Source: Isoetes taiwanensis (Eukaryota > Streptophyta > Lycopodiopsida > Isoetales > Isoetaceae). From it: 64,000 nt of DNA. Of this stretch, positions 23,631 to 36,490 are shown piece by piece. The position numbers and the translations under genes were made by a program. Location: assembly GCA_021234155.1 (NCBI GenBank), contig JAJEKV010000073.1, positions 1,462,001-1,526,000 on the forward strand, written 5' to 3'. Within the stretch, counting starts at the first letter, position 1. Every line of letters begins with the position of its first letter. The notes under the pieces are model-generated. The model saw only the letters and a program-made list of their open reading frames with translations, was not told the origin of the DNA and made no database searches.

Positions 23631-26600
23631 ACATACATGATACATACAAATGCTAGAAAAAAGTTCCAATTCACGCCATTACGCGAAGATCAATCCATGG
23701 GACCCCAAGCCCTTTTAGGAACATGTACTAGGCCAACCCACCATAATGGCAGACTTGAAAACAAGGTATCATGTCCCTAATCAAGTTTTGGCTCAAAATG
23801 AATTTTGCAAACTGCGCGTAAGCAAACAAATTAATACAAGTAAACAAATGCTTATCCATTTTGCACCAGAGGGAAGGCCACGCGGATAAGTAGTTAATAC
23901 CAAGGCAAATGCATATGAAATCAAGACTATAAGCCACCATAAAATCCTTCAAAAGGATGTAAATGCCATGATATACTAAAGCAGATACAAAACAAACAGT
24001 AAAACTAGCAAGGCTGCGGTCCTAGTCCCGAACTAAGATTTTATCGACTATACATGGCAAACAAAACAAGAAAACAAGAAACGTGGTTAGCATTCGGGAC
24101 GAGTAGTCCTGCCTTATAACTAGAAGAGATATGTACCCACAAAGAAAAATCGTGAAATAGTATACGTGAGATAACCTTGATAACAAGAAATCCATGGATC
24201 TAGAACGACATGGATACACGAACCAAAGAAGGGGACCAAATCCATGGAAAACTCGGTGAGGATCTAATCATATAAAGAATATATGTGCTCGAACTGTAAC
24301 AACCATCTTAGAGTCGCTTTATCAATAAATCATAATTGCCACTTATCATACACAAATTCGTAATCTGTAACTGGCTCTCGGATACCAAAGATCATGTGTC
24401 GCGGATGTTCATGCATAACAAATAAATCCCCCAAAAGTTAAAACCTATACAATCATCAAGCCGGAAAATGCGACGCTTCTTTATCCTTGCACGAATTTCA
24501 TGGAAGATATGTACATGTTATAACCAAAAAGACTAGAATAAATCATAACCTGGGTAAAAGATAATCTCATGTAGATGCATGGTGCCTAACATATCTAGCA
24601 AATTGTATATGCCGCTTAACACATCTAGCAAATTGTACAAATTTTAATGCCTATGACGATATTACTAGCCTTAAATCAACTTAAGACCTATGCTATAGCG
24701 CCATTGCCGCAGTAAGCCGCCATATGCAAAACTATCAGAAAATAACTAGCAATAACCTTTCCATGTACTAGCTAAGATAGCTATATTCCTGCAGCCCCTA
24801 GCTTTTGACATGCATATGCAAGGACATAAAAACTAGGCCAGCTGTGAACATCAAAAACAACAAGCCAATCATTATGGATCTACACTCGCGACAACCGGAT
24901 GCACTTTGTGTATCTAAGCACAAGTGAATCACTGACCGAAGCCCTCAGACAACCTACGTATACCATATCGACAAACATAAAATCTAAATAAGATTTCCAA
25001 GACTATGCAACCATTGCAGAAAAATACCTAAGATTATAAGCAAAATACCTTGCCACACTATGCCCCAAGAGCTTGCAGAAGATGCCACTAAGAAAAGATT
25101 GTTCCAAGACTTCCAAAGAATCTAACATATCTAAATACTCAAATGGAGCAACTCGCTCTTTAATGATCATATTACGTCAGCAATCTCTATCCGCCTAAAA
25201 TTGCCATCGATATCCTAAGATCCAGCGGTGAACTAGGACTCTCAATCATGTTCCTTTATTGTGCCAACAAGCTATAACAGACCTATGAATCGATTCTGCA
25301 ACACATTAATATTTATCAACGTAAAAAGGAGATATCTTCTAGCCTTTTCTTCCATTCCAAGCTCCCACATTTAGCACACATTTAGCATACATCTACCAGA
25401 GCTGCTTCCAAGAGGAATGGAATGAAAACTGAAGCCATATATGAGTGAATGCACTCAGCCTCTTCCAAAGATGTAAACACTCCAGCACATGCCTTAATGC
25501 CCATAAATATGCCGGGTCATTCTCACTATCCATTGTTTTCATTAGATATTATGCAATAGCTAACCGCAGCCAAATTGGCCATTGGCCAAAACAATGGCTG
25601 TGAATTTGCCTCAACAATACTTCCACATGCTCCAAACAAAGTAATGAGGGGAGCCATCCAAGAGGTTTAAGAGAGATGATGGTATATTTACGTTTTCCCT
25701 TGTATAACCTCCTCTCTCGCTATGAAAACAATATAATTAGCAAAGCCCCGCTTCAAAATGTTGCGTAAAAGGTATTATAGCTTTTACTTGAAATCAGAAC
25801 CATACAGAGACGCAGTAAGTCCAGATACCGCCGTAAAACCGTAGAGCTTCTCATTTGGCATGTCAAAATAATTGGCCGACATGTCATCATTCCAATTCCC
25901 ATCACGAATATAGTATTAGATATGAGTCGCAGAGGGTTACAGCGTTGAGCCATCTGAGTACCAAAATCAGCTTCACTTTAAGAAGTTATTAACCCGCCTA
26001 AGGTGCGTGGTAACTGGATAGGAATGGTGAGCCTTGAAATCAATTATTACCTTTATCAGTTAGATGGGCATGAAACCCGAAATGTGGCACGCAGTACATT
26101 TTTTGCTTACATTAGATGCTCCAGCTTGCTACGCGGACCTTAATGGTGGAACTGAGGAAGCCCTAAATATGAAGTCAAAACATTTAAGCTTAAATGTGCA
26201 TACATCGCCAATGAAAGCCGCATTACTATTGCATATAATCACTACATGATAACCGTCTCCTGCGGAATCGCCCGCCAGTGAAAGAAATTATTCTGCCTTT
26301 CCCCATTATGAGGTTACTTTGATCCCACCTTCCTACTGATCTGAAACCCAATTTTTTCCAGCAGCCACTCTAAAAGGAATAATCTAAAGCCGCCCAATAT
26401 TATTCGGCCGGGTTGCCATACCTATTGCCCAAATTGATGAAATGGCAATTTTCGCCCCATTGATGCGCTCATCGTTCATGCCGAGGCCCTCACGAAATAA
26501 GATGTCAAGGAGATGAATAAGTTCCTCAACATATAACCCTAAAATGGGTTATCTCAGCCTTGCATGCCGAAAGCGTAATCGACAATAATAAAATACAATA

Positions 26601-28128
26601 TATGATATATAGGTCTAAAACCATTGATATGGGCATCAAAAATCAATTCAAACGTATGTGCACTCTAGATATACTCACTAGTATGTCTCATCAAATACAT
26701 TCATGAAATCATATAAAAACCTTAGGAAAAATAGTACAAAATACAAAAGAAAAACCCCCTCAAGAGTAATGCTACATATCTGCTTCCATCACGAAAGCAC
26801 CCATCTCTGTCCATTTGTTTCGCAGTATCATCGCCTCCATCCATGCCTCTTTGAGAGGAAAACGGCTACTCGATTTCGCTTTACCGCATCATCATAAAAC
26901 ACTTGTCACAAGTAAAACTCTTGGCACCGGGCTGAACTATGTAACCGAGAGAAGGCGCTCCGATGTGATGTTGAAGCTGCAGCTATAGTGATCCACGCCC
27001 GCAAGCATCGATCGTAGCTTAGTGTCAAAACCACCGACATCTATTTGGCTCAAGAATTGTATCTCGGCAGAGGCTAAAAATACAAATGATCAGGTAAAAT
27101 GCGAGAGATTATGTATGCTCAAACCACATAGCCTAATCGATGGAAAAATAGAAGAGATAGAATAGAATTAAACAAATGAGACAATAGGGTTATCTGACAT
27201 CGAAAACACTCCATCCCAAGTAGCTGTTTATAATCGGGTCGATCCAAGATCCTGAGCCGAGAGGGTGTAGGATGGAGTCTATAGGAGCCTACAAACGAAA
27301 TCTGGGAGGGATTGAAGAGCCACAACAGGCCCGTGGACAGCCCATAACCGTAATCAATTCTTTTTGACTGCTGTCATCCTCCCCTCGGCAGGAGCACAAG
27401 ACCACAATCAAACTGATTAAAACCGCCTATTAGAAAAAACCCCCGACCAAAATACCAAGAACCAGAGGAAAATTGTCGAGATGTTCAACTAATACCAAAG
27501 AGCTTACCCAGCTAAGCAAAACTTCAAAAAATCCATATTAGAAACAACCAACAGAAAAAGACTCAAACAAGCTAGGAAGACATTCACCGGATCTGTATGT
27601 AGTTATAGAGAAACAAGCTTACAAGTCGGGTTGGAGTCCCATCCAATCGAGAAAATGCCCAAGGAGCAAATCGCACTTTCCCTCAAGAGATGCCAACGAT
27701 GTCACTCTTTTGATGAGATCGTGGAACTTCAAGAAGCAAAGACTACTCGTGACAAGTACTAGTATCACCAGACATCGATGGTCTCAAGGTAAATCGACCG
27801 AAGTTCTAGTCGCCACAAAACCCTAGTTAAGTCTTTCAAAATTTTATCCCAAAACTGATGTATCAAATCAGCTGATCCCAAAAGAAATGCGCAAATAATC
27901 AAGATATAAAACATCAAAAGTACAAAACTGAAAATCAAAATAAACAAAACCGTCGTGATTACAAATCATCGCATTCATGTCAAGCCAAGGACCGTGATTC
28001 TAAACGAAATATGGTTTGGGATCAAGCCCTATGCCAGTTTAATTACAGCACAAGATTTGAAGCCAAGAATAAACATCAAAACCTAAAAATTTTCTAATAG
28101 TAGAAGATTGACAATAAAACCGAGCAGG
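23631..28128. other. Unassigned repeat-like DNA
   Basis: No open frame here has a recognisable domain. The stretch is AT-rich with A-skew in places, and a short local duplication occurs at about 24,592-24,655 (two copies of CATCTAGCAAATTGTA or a near variant). It is probably old transposon debris. Nothing supports a functional gene. Confidence 0.35.
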
Positions 28129-28277
28129 GATAGAGAAGAAGGAGAAATCTAGCTCAAGAGAACGCCGATGATAGAACAATGAAGAGAGGCCGTAATAAAA
28201 TAGGATGAGTGGGACAAAGGGACATCCCCATCCAGTATCGTTTCGCTCTATTGCCGCCGCAATAGAACCGCGGCATT
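28129..28277. repeat. ~148-bp dispersed repeat, copy 2
   Basis: This is the partner of 8,585-8,732, ending at the same GCGGCATT. The surroundings differ on both sides, so the shared piece may be the conserved end of two related insertions on the minus strand. Confidence 0.6.
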
Positions 28278-28499
28278 AGTGTCATGAGAACATCTATTTT
28301 AAATATTCCAATCAAACATCACGCTATCTTATCAATCCATATATTAAATGCCAGGGGTTCTTTTTCAAAGAGAATCAATTCACGCATAACTCGGAAGGAA
28401 ACATTCTTTAAGGATAAATTATGTAGTATTGATCATTAACTAATGTAACACATTCTTAACAAATAGTAATTATCAGCGGATCTTTTATTGAAACATTAA

Positions 28500-29070
28500 C
28501 TTTCAGCCAATTCATCGAGAAATAGGCATCGATGTTTCCTTACCTTGCCCAATGATAAAATCTGGATGCGTTGAAGAAATCGGGTTGCAGAGTGGCGCAG
28601 CGTAAGCTGATTATCAGCGCCTTTGTCAGCCTTCACTAATGCTGGGACTGGCAGCGAAAGCCTTCTTAGAACATGGTAACTGCTAGGGCGCAGCCGAAGG
28701 CTCCAAGATCTTGTAAACACACACAAATTTGAATTGGCTTTTTCCCGCTTCCACCCAAAAATGTTTGTTACCGACCAAATTTGCCTCACACGTCTCACCA
28801 GAATCTAGTGCGGTGTTCAATTAATTAACCGACCGGTGACGATAGAATTTGAACGCCGACGCCCTAGTCGATAAAGGATTGTACCTGGATTGGCGCGGCT
28901 TTCTGCTTTAGGGTATTAAGGACACATTTATGGTCGGTAACCAATACAAATGGGCGCAACGCTTAATTAATACATGTAAAATGACACAAATTCGTCAGAC
29001 GGCATTTGCGTGTATGTACATTAATCTAGGCACCATTACGGCCAAAAGCCATTTAATCGGCGCTACTGCC
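28500..29070 (-). pseudogene. Gypsy-type RNase H fragment
   Basis: On the minus strand, INVHTRKCRLTNLCHFTC and then, after a stop, LRPFVLVTDHKCVLNTLKQK (about 28,900-29,030) follow the RNase H pattern of a Tyr/His-Thr-E-like segment, an RPFL segment and TDHK. The TDH motif is at about 28,928-28,940. It lies downstream, on the minus strand, of RT-like sequence at 29,675-30,010, in the proper pol order. The stretch below 28,800 has no clear domain. Stops are frequent. Confidence 0.45.
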
Positions 29071-29674
29071 ATTCTATATATTTTAGTTCCAGCGAAAGCA
29101 CGCCACAAATTTTCCAGCTTCCGTGAATCGCCACTGTTTAGCTACTTCTCGAAAGCATTCATTTTAGAACCTCGGCCCAAACGACCATTTTCATAATCCA
29201 TCAGCCAAGCGATCCCATGGTTCAAGGACGCCGCCGCAGAAGGTAAACTTAGCATTTTAGCCCCGCCAAGACGCTACCCGGATCTTTTCTTAGCAAATTG
29301 TTTTATGTTTTTGTAGTATAGATGTTACGGTGATCGGGCACAAAGGGTCTTGCCGAAGTAGGTTTCTTGTTTTGTCCTCGCTTAGTCGTTAGGATAACAT
29401 CACACCATATGGTGTCAGTAGTATTTAGTTTATGTTGGTTTTGTAGTATATTTGTTGGTCCTTTGGAACTCATCAGTTGGAGCAAAGTAAGCTTTTTAGT
29501 TTGCTTGAACATGCATCTGCTCTGTTTTCTGAAGGATCATGACCGCCATCCTTTTGGAGTAGTTTATATTTTGTTAAGCATTATCCGCCCTATCAGCACT
29601 CACCGTAGGCTTTGTTTACAGCCCTCGCTGTTTCATGGTCCTGATACCTAACACATCCAGATATTACCCTTCGC

Positions 29675-30010
29675 CTAATGACAGAAATGATGTATAGAGA
29701 TTGCACAGCAATCCCACACATCTGCGGGCTTAATCGCCAGTAAAAGGACCTGGTGGTTCGTGCCCGCTCCTCGCCAAGACCGGAAAGAAAGTTTTATGTG
29801 ATCTGAACAAATTGGTATAGTAGTGGCAATGTGAAGGCACCAAGAACAGCTGCGGCAAGATGCTAATATGGCAAGATCGAGGACACACAAATGGGCTTGC
29901 AGCTTCGAATACATTTTGAAATGGCAGTAATTATGGACCACGATGATGACAAAATTTTAGCAAGATGAACAAGCCGCATCGGGAAAATATCCCAACATCA
30001 AGGGTTATGG
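29675..30010 (-). pseudogene. Gypsy-type reverse transcriptase C-terminal fragment
   Basis: The minus-strand frame 29,941-29,675 reads HLCVLDLAILASCRSCSW, then LHIATTIPICSDHIKLSF, then AIKPADVWDC. This follows the segment after the catalytic YxDD of Gypsy RT (HLxxLxxVxxxLxxAGL, KTxF, HIKxLGHxV, KxxAI). Just upstream, ILSSSWSIITAISKC resembles the ILxxSxSWxxH turn. The aspartates of the active site were not found. It is a decayed fragment from an element different from the two complete Gypsy copies. Confidence 0.5.
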
Positions 30011-30289
30011 TTGGGTGTTGCCATCTTATGAATCTCTCTCTTTGTCGTGCATAAAGGAACCAGAGATCTCGTAGGGTTCTTGGCATGCGTAAAAGGCTCT
30101 GTTACGCATAAGAAGGCCACCGAAAGCGTTGTTTTGAAAGCGTCAGTACCTAAAATGCTCCTCGTGTGATGGACACCAATTGGCTCCGCTGTGAGTCACG
30201 CCAAGAAAAAGTGTGAAGCCAATAGCTACTTTGGGAGAGCCTCAAGCAGCAAAGAAACAAGTTGAAGAACCACAATCCACCATAAACCC

Positions 30290-31560
30290 TCCCAGATATT
30301 AACCCTACTCTTCCTCTTGCTATAAAGGGCCCGTGATAGCTCTACTAGTGGTGGCTTTATTCCCTAAAAAAACTACTACTTTCAAAATAAAACCTTCAAA
30401 ATCTGAACACCGGGATGATAGCCCACGTTCCCGAAGAATTCTCAAACCCCTCTCCTTCTGTTACGTATAGTTTCTACGGTTATTGACATGGCCACACGAC
30501 CCCATTCCAATCGACTTGAAGTTCAATCCCAAGAGGAAATCAATAAGATGGCGTGAAAGGCACTACACTCAAAAGCTTGAAATGGGGCTTTAAACTGCTC
30601 TACCCCTTAGGGGTTAACCGCTTACGGTGATTTCTATTTTGATTGTGAACCAAGACCAAAGAAACCTCTATTACACCACGCGCCAAATGACCATGTTCAA
30701 ACTCTGGTTAAAAGCTTCTCAAGACATACCCAGAGATCCTCACGTCACGACGCTGCACTCATTTGACCCCCATCAATGTAATTGCTTGTTTTTCTTTTGA
30801 CATTTGTTGTTTAGGTTTGACTTGATGTTTTCCCATTTCCTTCAGAAGAGGATGACTTTGAGCAATCCGTAGGATTTGAAGGGCAAGAAATTTTACATTA
30901 TTTCCTAAAGAATCACAAGATTTTTGGCGCTGCTAAGTTCTTTGTCTTGGCCAAGCCTACCAGCTAGGAGCAAAGAATTCAGAATTTGCTAAAAGTATAT
31001 GCTAGAAGAAGATCGAGAGTGCCTACTAGAAACTGGCTTAATAAAGAATATATGAGTTGAGCATTCCAAATGCAATGAAGTGATTCCAAATACCGCCTAC
31101 GGGAGAGCCTCTAATAGAAAAGCCGAATAACTTCGCCATCACATTAAGGCTTATGGCCTGCCTCCACAAGGACCGAATCGCAACGACTTCAGCTTGAAGG
31201 TATTTCTTTATTTTCTACTCACCAACATACGATCTTGATGGCCTTTGCTTCTCGCAGACTTATGAAATTGCAACCACCACTTTGAAAGTGCGCAGGAATC
31301 TTAAAGATGAAAAACAATTCATCTTCATGGATGAGAATGTTTTCGCGAAATTCAATGAAGCGTCGGAATGTGGGTAAACCGTAAGCCCAAAGCGATCTAC
31401 CTCATGCAGGAGTTCCCCTTAATGTGCTTCATCCAAAGACTTTTTTAACAAGACTCGCCTGCTGCTACGAGGTATGTCAATGCGTGAGGTGGCAATGTAC
31501 TCGCTAAAAATGAAATTATGGAAGGGCAAGACGCATTTAAAGGTGCAAATAGTATATGGA
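30290..31560 (+). pseudogene. Unassigned gene-like stretch
   Basis: A TATA-like CTATAAAGGG at about 30,318-30,327 precedes an ATG at 30,489 that opens MATRPHSNRLEVQSQEEINK and stops soon after. A pyrimidine-rich tract ending TTCCTTCAG at about 30,838-30,846 looks like a splice acceptor and is followed by EEDDFEQSVGFEGQEILHYF. Many stops follow. No known domain was recognised. It could be a decayed host gene or the gag-side region of an unknown element. Confidence 0.25.
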
Positions 31561-32817
31561 GGTTTGATTTCGTAAGTAAATCTGCAATCACATCGTAACT
31601 CCCTAACTTTTTATGAGGCATGAAATTTTATCCTATGCTCTAATTTGCTGCTAAAAGGATTTTTGATAGCTTTGAGGAATTGTTTCCAGTTTTCCCTGAT
31701 TTTACGAGCAGAGAATACTAGATATATCGATAATCGGACACAGTAGGCACGCGGAAGGCAACTATAACAAGGATCATACACTAGGTGGGTCCCTCGCCTC
31801 AGAAGGCCTTCTCGGCTTCAATCAAATATTCTAAAGCCGTAAGAGGCTAGAAAAAGAAAGGAAAAGAAACTATTGTGCTAGCAAAGGACAAAGGATGGCA
31901 TTCCTACATCCTCCCCAAAGGTCGAGAACGCTTACATTGATATATTTATCGACATCCCGAGGGATCATCAAGGTATGATTGCAAAAATACGCCAGACCTT
32001 TTACAAGGATAGCTATATACCATGACTATTGTAAAGGTTTCTATCATCATTTGGTTATTACGCGCGCTTCCGGTGAATTTGCCGAATCGCTTGCAAATGT
32101 AAGCAAATTCAAGGAGGGGGGCATCTTTTGCCCTTATGAAGAAATGGGCCGAGAGCAAACGAAAAGGTGAAAAGCATCAAGATATATTAGTCAGGTGCAC
32201 ACAGAGTGACGGCCATAGCACCCCTGTAGCAACCCTCGAATCGAGCTTCGCTTCATTTCCACACAACAAGGCTCCTAAGCAAACACCATTGCCTCCAATG
32301 CCGCTACAGAAATGAGGATGCCGATGAAAAGATAAAAAGAAGTTTCAAACTCTTTACAAAAGTAAACCAAGATACAAATGGGCAGCAATGGAAGGAGATC
32401 TTGTATTGAAATGCCGCCTGAAAACTCTATATGCCTATTATATTGTTGATCACCGTGCCTAATCACTACAGGCATCGATTTTTTTCTACTGACAGCTTCT
32501 CATGTCGCTTCTTCTCTCGGGTAGAAAAAAGAGCCGCGGCCTTTGAAAGTTCTCGTAAAGTGTGCCGCTTTCCCCGAGGTCCTTCTTGGAAATGCTTGAG
32601 AAAAATGGCCCGCCAAACTACCGGGGATCTCAAGAAGAGGAGAAAGCAGAATGCAGGCCAATCCTTTGTCACCGACATCAAGATTACCCAAAAGACGATA
32701 TATCAGATTGATGTAATTTTGGATAACCTCGATTCTAAAGGCTAACAGGAGAGAATGCAAGTAAAACGTGTGCCGCATTGGCCGGAAGCCACGGAAAAAG
32801 GTATTCATGCCTCGAAC
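31561..32817. other. No gene recognised
   Basis: The open frames at 31,979-32,170 and 32,431-32,745 (+) have no recognisable domain. The latter is Arg/Lys-rich. The region is the insertion site of the chromovirus that begins at 32,823. Confidence 0.3.
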
Positions 32818-32822
32818 CTACT

Positions 32823-33476
32823 TGATCCAATAAAGGTAGCGCTTAACCACCAAAACAATCCGTAAACACCACGAAAACTCCACTTCAATCTTTAGAAGGG
32901 ATTAACCACCAATCCGGCTAGGCTTGTTTAGCGTGAAGTCGTTATCCCGCTTTTCAAACGCAATCCAAAAAACTCTAAAAGAAGCTAGAGGCAAAATCGT
33001 TTCAACACTCTATTCATACTAAGTATGGAAGGACTATTAGGGTACCAACTCGGATTTTTCTTGAATTCGTAAAACAGAGAAAGCTTAATGCATTTATAAA
33101 TGTATAGCTATTTCTCGATTTCGCTTTTCAAACCCTCAATATCTATCTAAAAAGATCTCAAGGGATGTTGTAAAATAGCTAGATCCAACTGAATATCTAG
33201 GGGATTCCAATCTTAGATGCCAATGAATCAACCTTTTTCAGAGATCCCAAGCTCATTCAAACGACCTATTTACTTCTGAGGGGTCCATGAATCTTATCAC
33301 CGCCAGCCAACATATAAACCTTAAATTAAACCACATTGGTTTTATTTTCATGAACCCATCTTTCCAAATGTTATACTAAAAGAAATAAACTACCCTTTAT
33401 TATTTGCTAGCCTTTGAAACTCTACCTCCAACCTGCTTTGCCCGAGCTACTCTCCCTCAAGCCGGCTTTTAAGTCA
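32823..33476 (-). repeat. 3' LTR of the chromovirus
   Basis: This is collinear with 37,867-38,519. Shared blocks include TTGATCCAAT, CTCCACTTCAATCTTT, AGAAGGGATTAACCACC, GGAAGGACTATTAGGG, AATATCTATCTAAAA and TTATACTAAAAGAAATAAA. On the plus strand it starts TGATCC and ends AAGTCA. Confidence 0.9.
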
Positions 33477-33482
33477 GAATAA

Positions 33483-33495
33483 CTCTTCCCTTCCC
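33483..33495 (-). other. Polypurine tract of the chromovirus
   Basis: On the minus strand the sequence reads GGGAAGGGAAGAG a few bases before the 3' LTR, the expected place for the plus-strand primer of reverse transcription. Confidence 0.75.
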
Positions 33496-33849
33496 GAGGT
33501 TAAACGTCTCATAAGTAACTTCGAGGGAAAAATCGCTTATCCTATTTCTCTCGTTTAAGGATATTTGATTTTATAACTTCGGCCTTTTAGAAGTTATAGT
33601 TCTCTATTTCGGGCCAGTTTAGAAAATGACCTCAATCATTAGAGGCATTTTTTGTTCCCATTTTAGTTAGGGTTGGCCTCAGCTCACTAGAGGACTTTTT
33701 ATCTCTTTACAAAATGTTAGTAAAAATTTAGCAATTCTATGCATATCAATATCTAGATATTTATCAATAAAACGCATTGCAATAATAATATGGAATTCCA
33801 AACATAAAGTGGGAAGGTCTTGAACTTTGGCCTATTATTCTTGCAAAGT

Positions 33850-34260
33850 TCTTTCGTGATCGGCCCACCAAGGAACCAGATTCTTTTAATTGTGTCTTAG
33901 AATACCATACCGCATCTGCATCTGGATGAAATTTTAAATTTCACGTAGATATCTTCGAAGAGGAACTTCTAGTCTCCTTATCTTGATGTGTCAATGTTTT
34001 CTCCGGGTTCCAGCACCTCTTCATCATCTTTAATGTTGGGAGGTTCCAATTGCTCCATTCTCTCGCAAAGTCTCGTGAGAAATTTCACTCTCCCTTATAG
34101 GGTTTCAGATTCCCACATCAAAACCGGGTGCAAGTTAGTCCATTTCCCATATAAATCTAAACGATAAACATTCTCACCCCATTTTGTCGCCAACTTGGAA
34201 TGACCATAATACCTAGGGGCCAGCTTTACATACCATTGCCCATCTTCGTGACGCTTTGGA
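33850..34260 (-). pseudogene. Integrase C-terminal and chromodomain-like remnant
   Basis: The minus strand reads KLAPRYYGHSKLATKWGENV, then YRLDLYGKWTNLHPVLMW. These are the KLxPRYYGPF and AYRLxLP...IHPVFHV blocks that close Gypsy integrases. Further on come LEPGENIDTSR and, after frame changes, YLREI...DADAVWYSKTQL, resembling the ILDTR...EYLVKFK...DATWE layout of a chromodomain. The chromodomain call is tentative because of the frameshifts. Confidence 0.6.
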
Positions 34261-34266
34261 AGTTAT

Positions 34267-35140
34267 TTAATCCAAACCCATTGATCTTTTTGTAAACAAC
34301 CCTTTTCGTTTTTTGCAAGTTTGAAAGCCATCAATTCCTGACTTTTCTCGATTCGCGCCTTTTACCTCTCGCAAAGATATTTCAGAAGTCTCAGAGGGCT
34401 TCATTCCAAGGTGTACTTCTCCATCTAGTTTCATTAATTGAGATTCCAAAGAATATCTATATATTACTTCAAAAGGAGTTCTTTTGGGTAACCGAAAGTG
34501 CACCGCGGTTATTATAGGCAAACTCCAAGAGATAAAGATATTCTTCCCAATCGGGCTTTTCCTTTCTCAAAGAACATAAGATCTTAGCATATCTTCAATA
34601 ACTTGATTTACAACTTCGTGACCGCCATCCGCTTGAGGATGATATGCAAAGGAAAAAAAACTTTAAAGTCGTGCTCTAAGTTTTTCATAAGTCCACCCCC
34701 AAAATTTGCTACGCAATAGGGGATCTCTATCGTTATGATTGCATCTCGCATCCCATGGACCTTGCAATATTTCCTTTAAGAAATCTTGCTTGCTTGCAAG
34801 AAATATGCTAGATTTACAAGGAATAAAATGAGCTCATGAGACAACCTCGTTTACCATCAGTCTCAAATTTGATCATTCTTGTATAGTCTGTAACCCTTGA
34901 ATAAAAATCCATGGTGATATAAGCCTCCATGGTTTTCCCCGAATAGGCAAAGGTCAGACTAATCCGCGCGTGCTTACCAAGAGAAGCTTTTTGTTTCCGT
35001 TGACAAATAAGACATGCTTTACATATTTACATCTCTCTCAAGCTTTGGCCAAAAAGAAACGCTGCTTAACTACAAGCAAAGTAGCCCGAATCCTCGATGA
35101 CCGCCGTGAGTATGGAGGTTCATGACATTCCTGTATAACT
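34267..35140 (-). pseudogene. Integrase remnant of the chromovirus
   Basis: In minus-strand order: KACLICQRKQKASLGKH (zinc-finger cysteines, about 34,995-35,045), ITMDFYSRVTDYTRMI near 34,900 (core), FAYHPQADGGHEVVNQVIED at about 34,590-34,650, and PIITAVHFRLPKRTPFEVIY at about 34,445-34,520. The block AYHPQxDGxxExVNxxxE holds the catalytic Glu. Stops interrupt the reading. Confidence 0.85.
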
Positions 35141-35187
35141 TTCAACCTGTATGCTTGTGTAATACAAGTAATGATTATGCAAATCCT

Positions 35188-35830
35188 TCACAAATTTTCG
35201 ACAAGAATCAAAGATAACTGCATAAAAGATCGTAAGTCTGAGATTTTCGTGCCTAGGCCAATCAATAATAACCCTAATCTTTTCGGGATCCATCCCGCAT
35301 GCCTTCTTTGGATATGATATGACCTAAATATCCAACTTCTTGCATAAAGAGCCCCGCTTTTGACTCTTCCATTAACAAACAACTATTTTGCCTCGAAGGT
35401 CAAAAACCTCGCTTGAAGGTGTTGGTTGTGCCCCCAATAGTTCTACTATATATATAAGTATATCGTCAAAGAAGACTACAACACTTTTCCCTAAGACGGT
35501 GCTAGAACTCTTCCTTACAAGACTACAAAAGTTGCCGGAGCATCGTCAGACCAAAAGGCATTACACGGTAAACTCGCAGAATGACCAAAAAAGTTGTTCC
35601 AACCCTCGCTTTTACCAATTTCTTCCTTTATATGGATCCGTGATATCCCGACAAATCAATTTTGCTAAATATACAGCACCTCAATTCATCAAATAACCAC
35701 TCTAGGTAATCGGAAATTTATCTTCGATACCAACTTATTGAGAGCTCTATAATCCACGCACATCCTATATCCTTTATCTTTCTTTTTGATTAGACAACGG
35801 TGCAATCTGCAAGGTGAATGTTTCACAGAT
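35188..35830 (-). pseudogene. Reverse transcriptase remnant of the chromovirus
   Basis: The minus strand at about 35,700-35,775 reads GYRMCVDYRALNKLVSKINF followed by RLPRV, a hallmark Gypsy RT block. After frame changes come a YFSKIDLxGY-like stretch, then CNAFWSDDAPATF at about 35,530-35,575 and VVVFFDDILIY at about 35,450-35,485, which holds the catalytic DD. Near 35,280-35,340 the segment that follows the active site (GxxxxPKRLG...) is still visible. It would have copied the element RNA. It is inactive. Confidence 0.9.
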
Positions 35831-36369
35831 ATCGCCGCTCTAACATCTCCTCGCTTATCCGCTTTCAAGCTCTAATTTTTCTCAAAATGATCAATTCTAT
35901 ATAAGGTGCCCCCGCTTTGGAGGTTTACGCTCTCTTGCAACTATATATAGCATGATCCTCCTCGATGATGAGGAGGTAAATCTAAAGTTTCTATCTTTGA
36001 AGAGATCGTCAATTGTCTCTTAAAACCGTGACAACTCGAGAGGCACTCGGTGGATGGTAATATCCGGAAGTTTCTCAAGTAAATAAAGTATGATTCAGCT
36101 TTGCCTCAGATTAACTTCTTAGTTTCGTGAGGTCGTAGGGGTTCGCCTTTGAGATGTGGAATCTGTACACGTACCAAGGGTTGCCCTTCAACCATTATAT
36201 TACCGCTCTTTCCCCGTAATTGTGGCTCCGCATCATATTGTTCTTCGCCATCCAATTCTAATATCACATCCATATAGTTCCTGTGGTTTTACTTCTCCTC
36301 AATATTGACCTATTTTGGATAGAGCTATCACATATTTATCACACCGGGTTCCTAGGACCTTCTTCAAAC

Positions 36370-36490
36370 TCCTCGACAACCGTGATTTTTATTTGTAAAT
36401 CACGATAGGTAATCCTAATTTGTACACCAAGTCTATGATAAAATCATGTGTTGAACCATCATCAAGTAAAATGTACCACATCTTGACCTC
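36370..36490 (-). pseudogene. Aspartic protease remnant of the chromovirus
   Basis: The minus strand reads ILLDDGSTHDFIIDLVYKLG at about 36,405-36,475. LxDxGSTHxFI is the protease active site of plant chromoviruses. The canonical DSGST has become DDGST. Confidence 0.85.
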
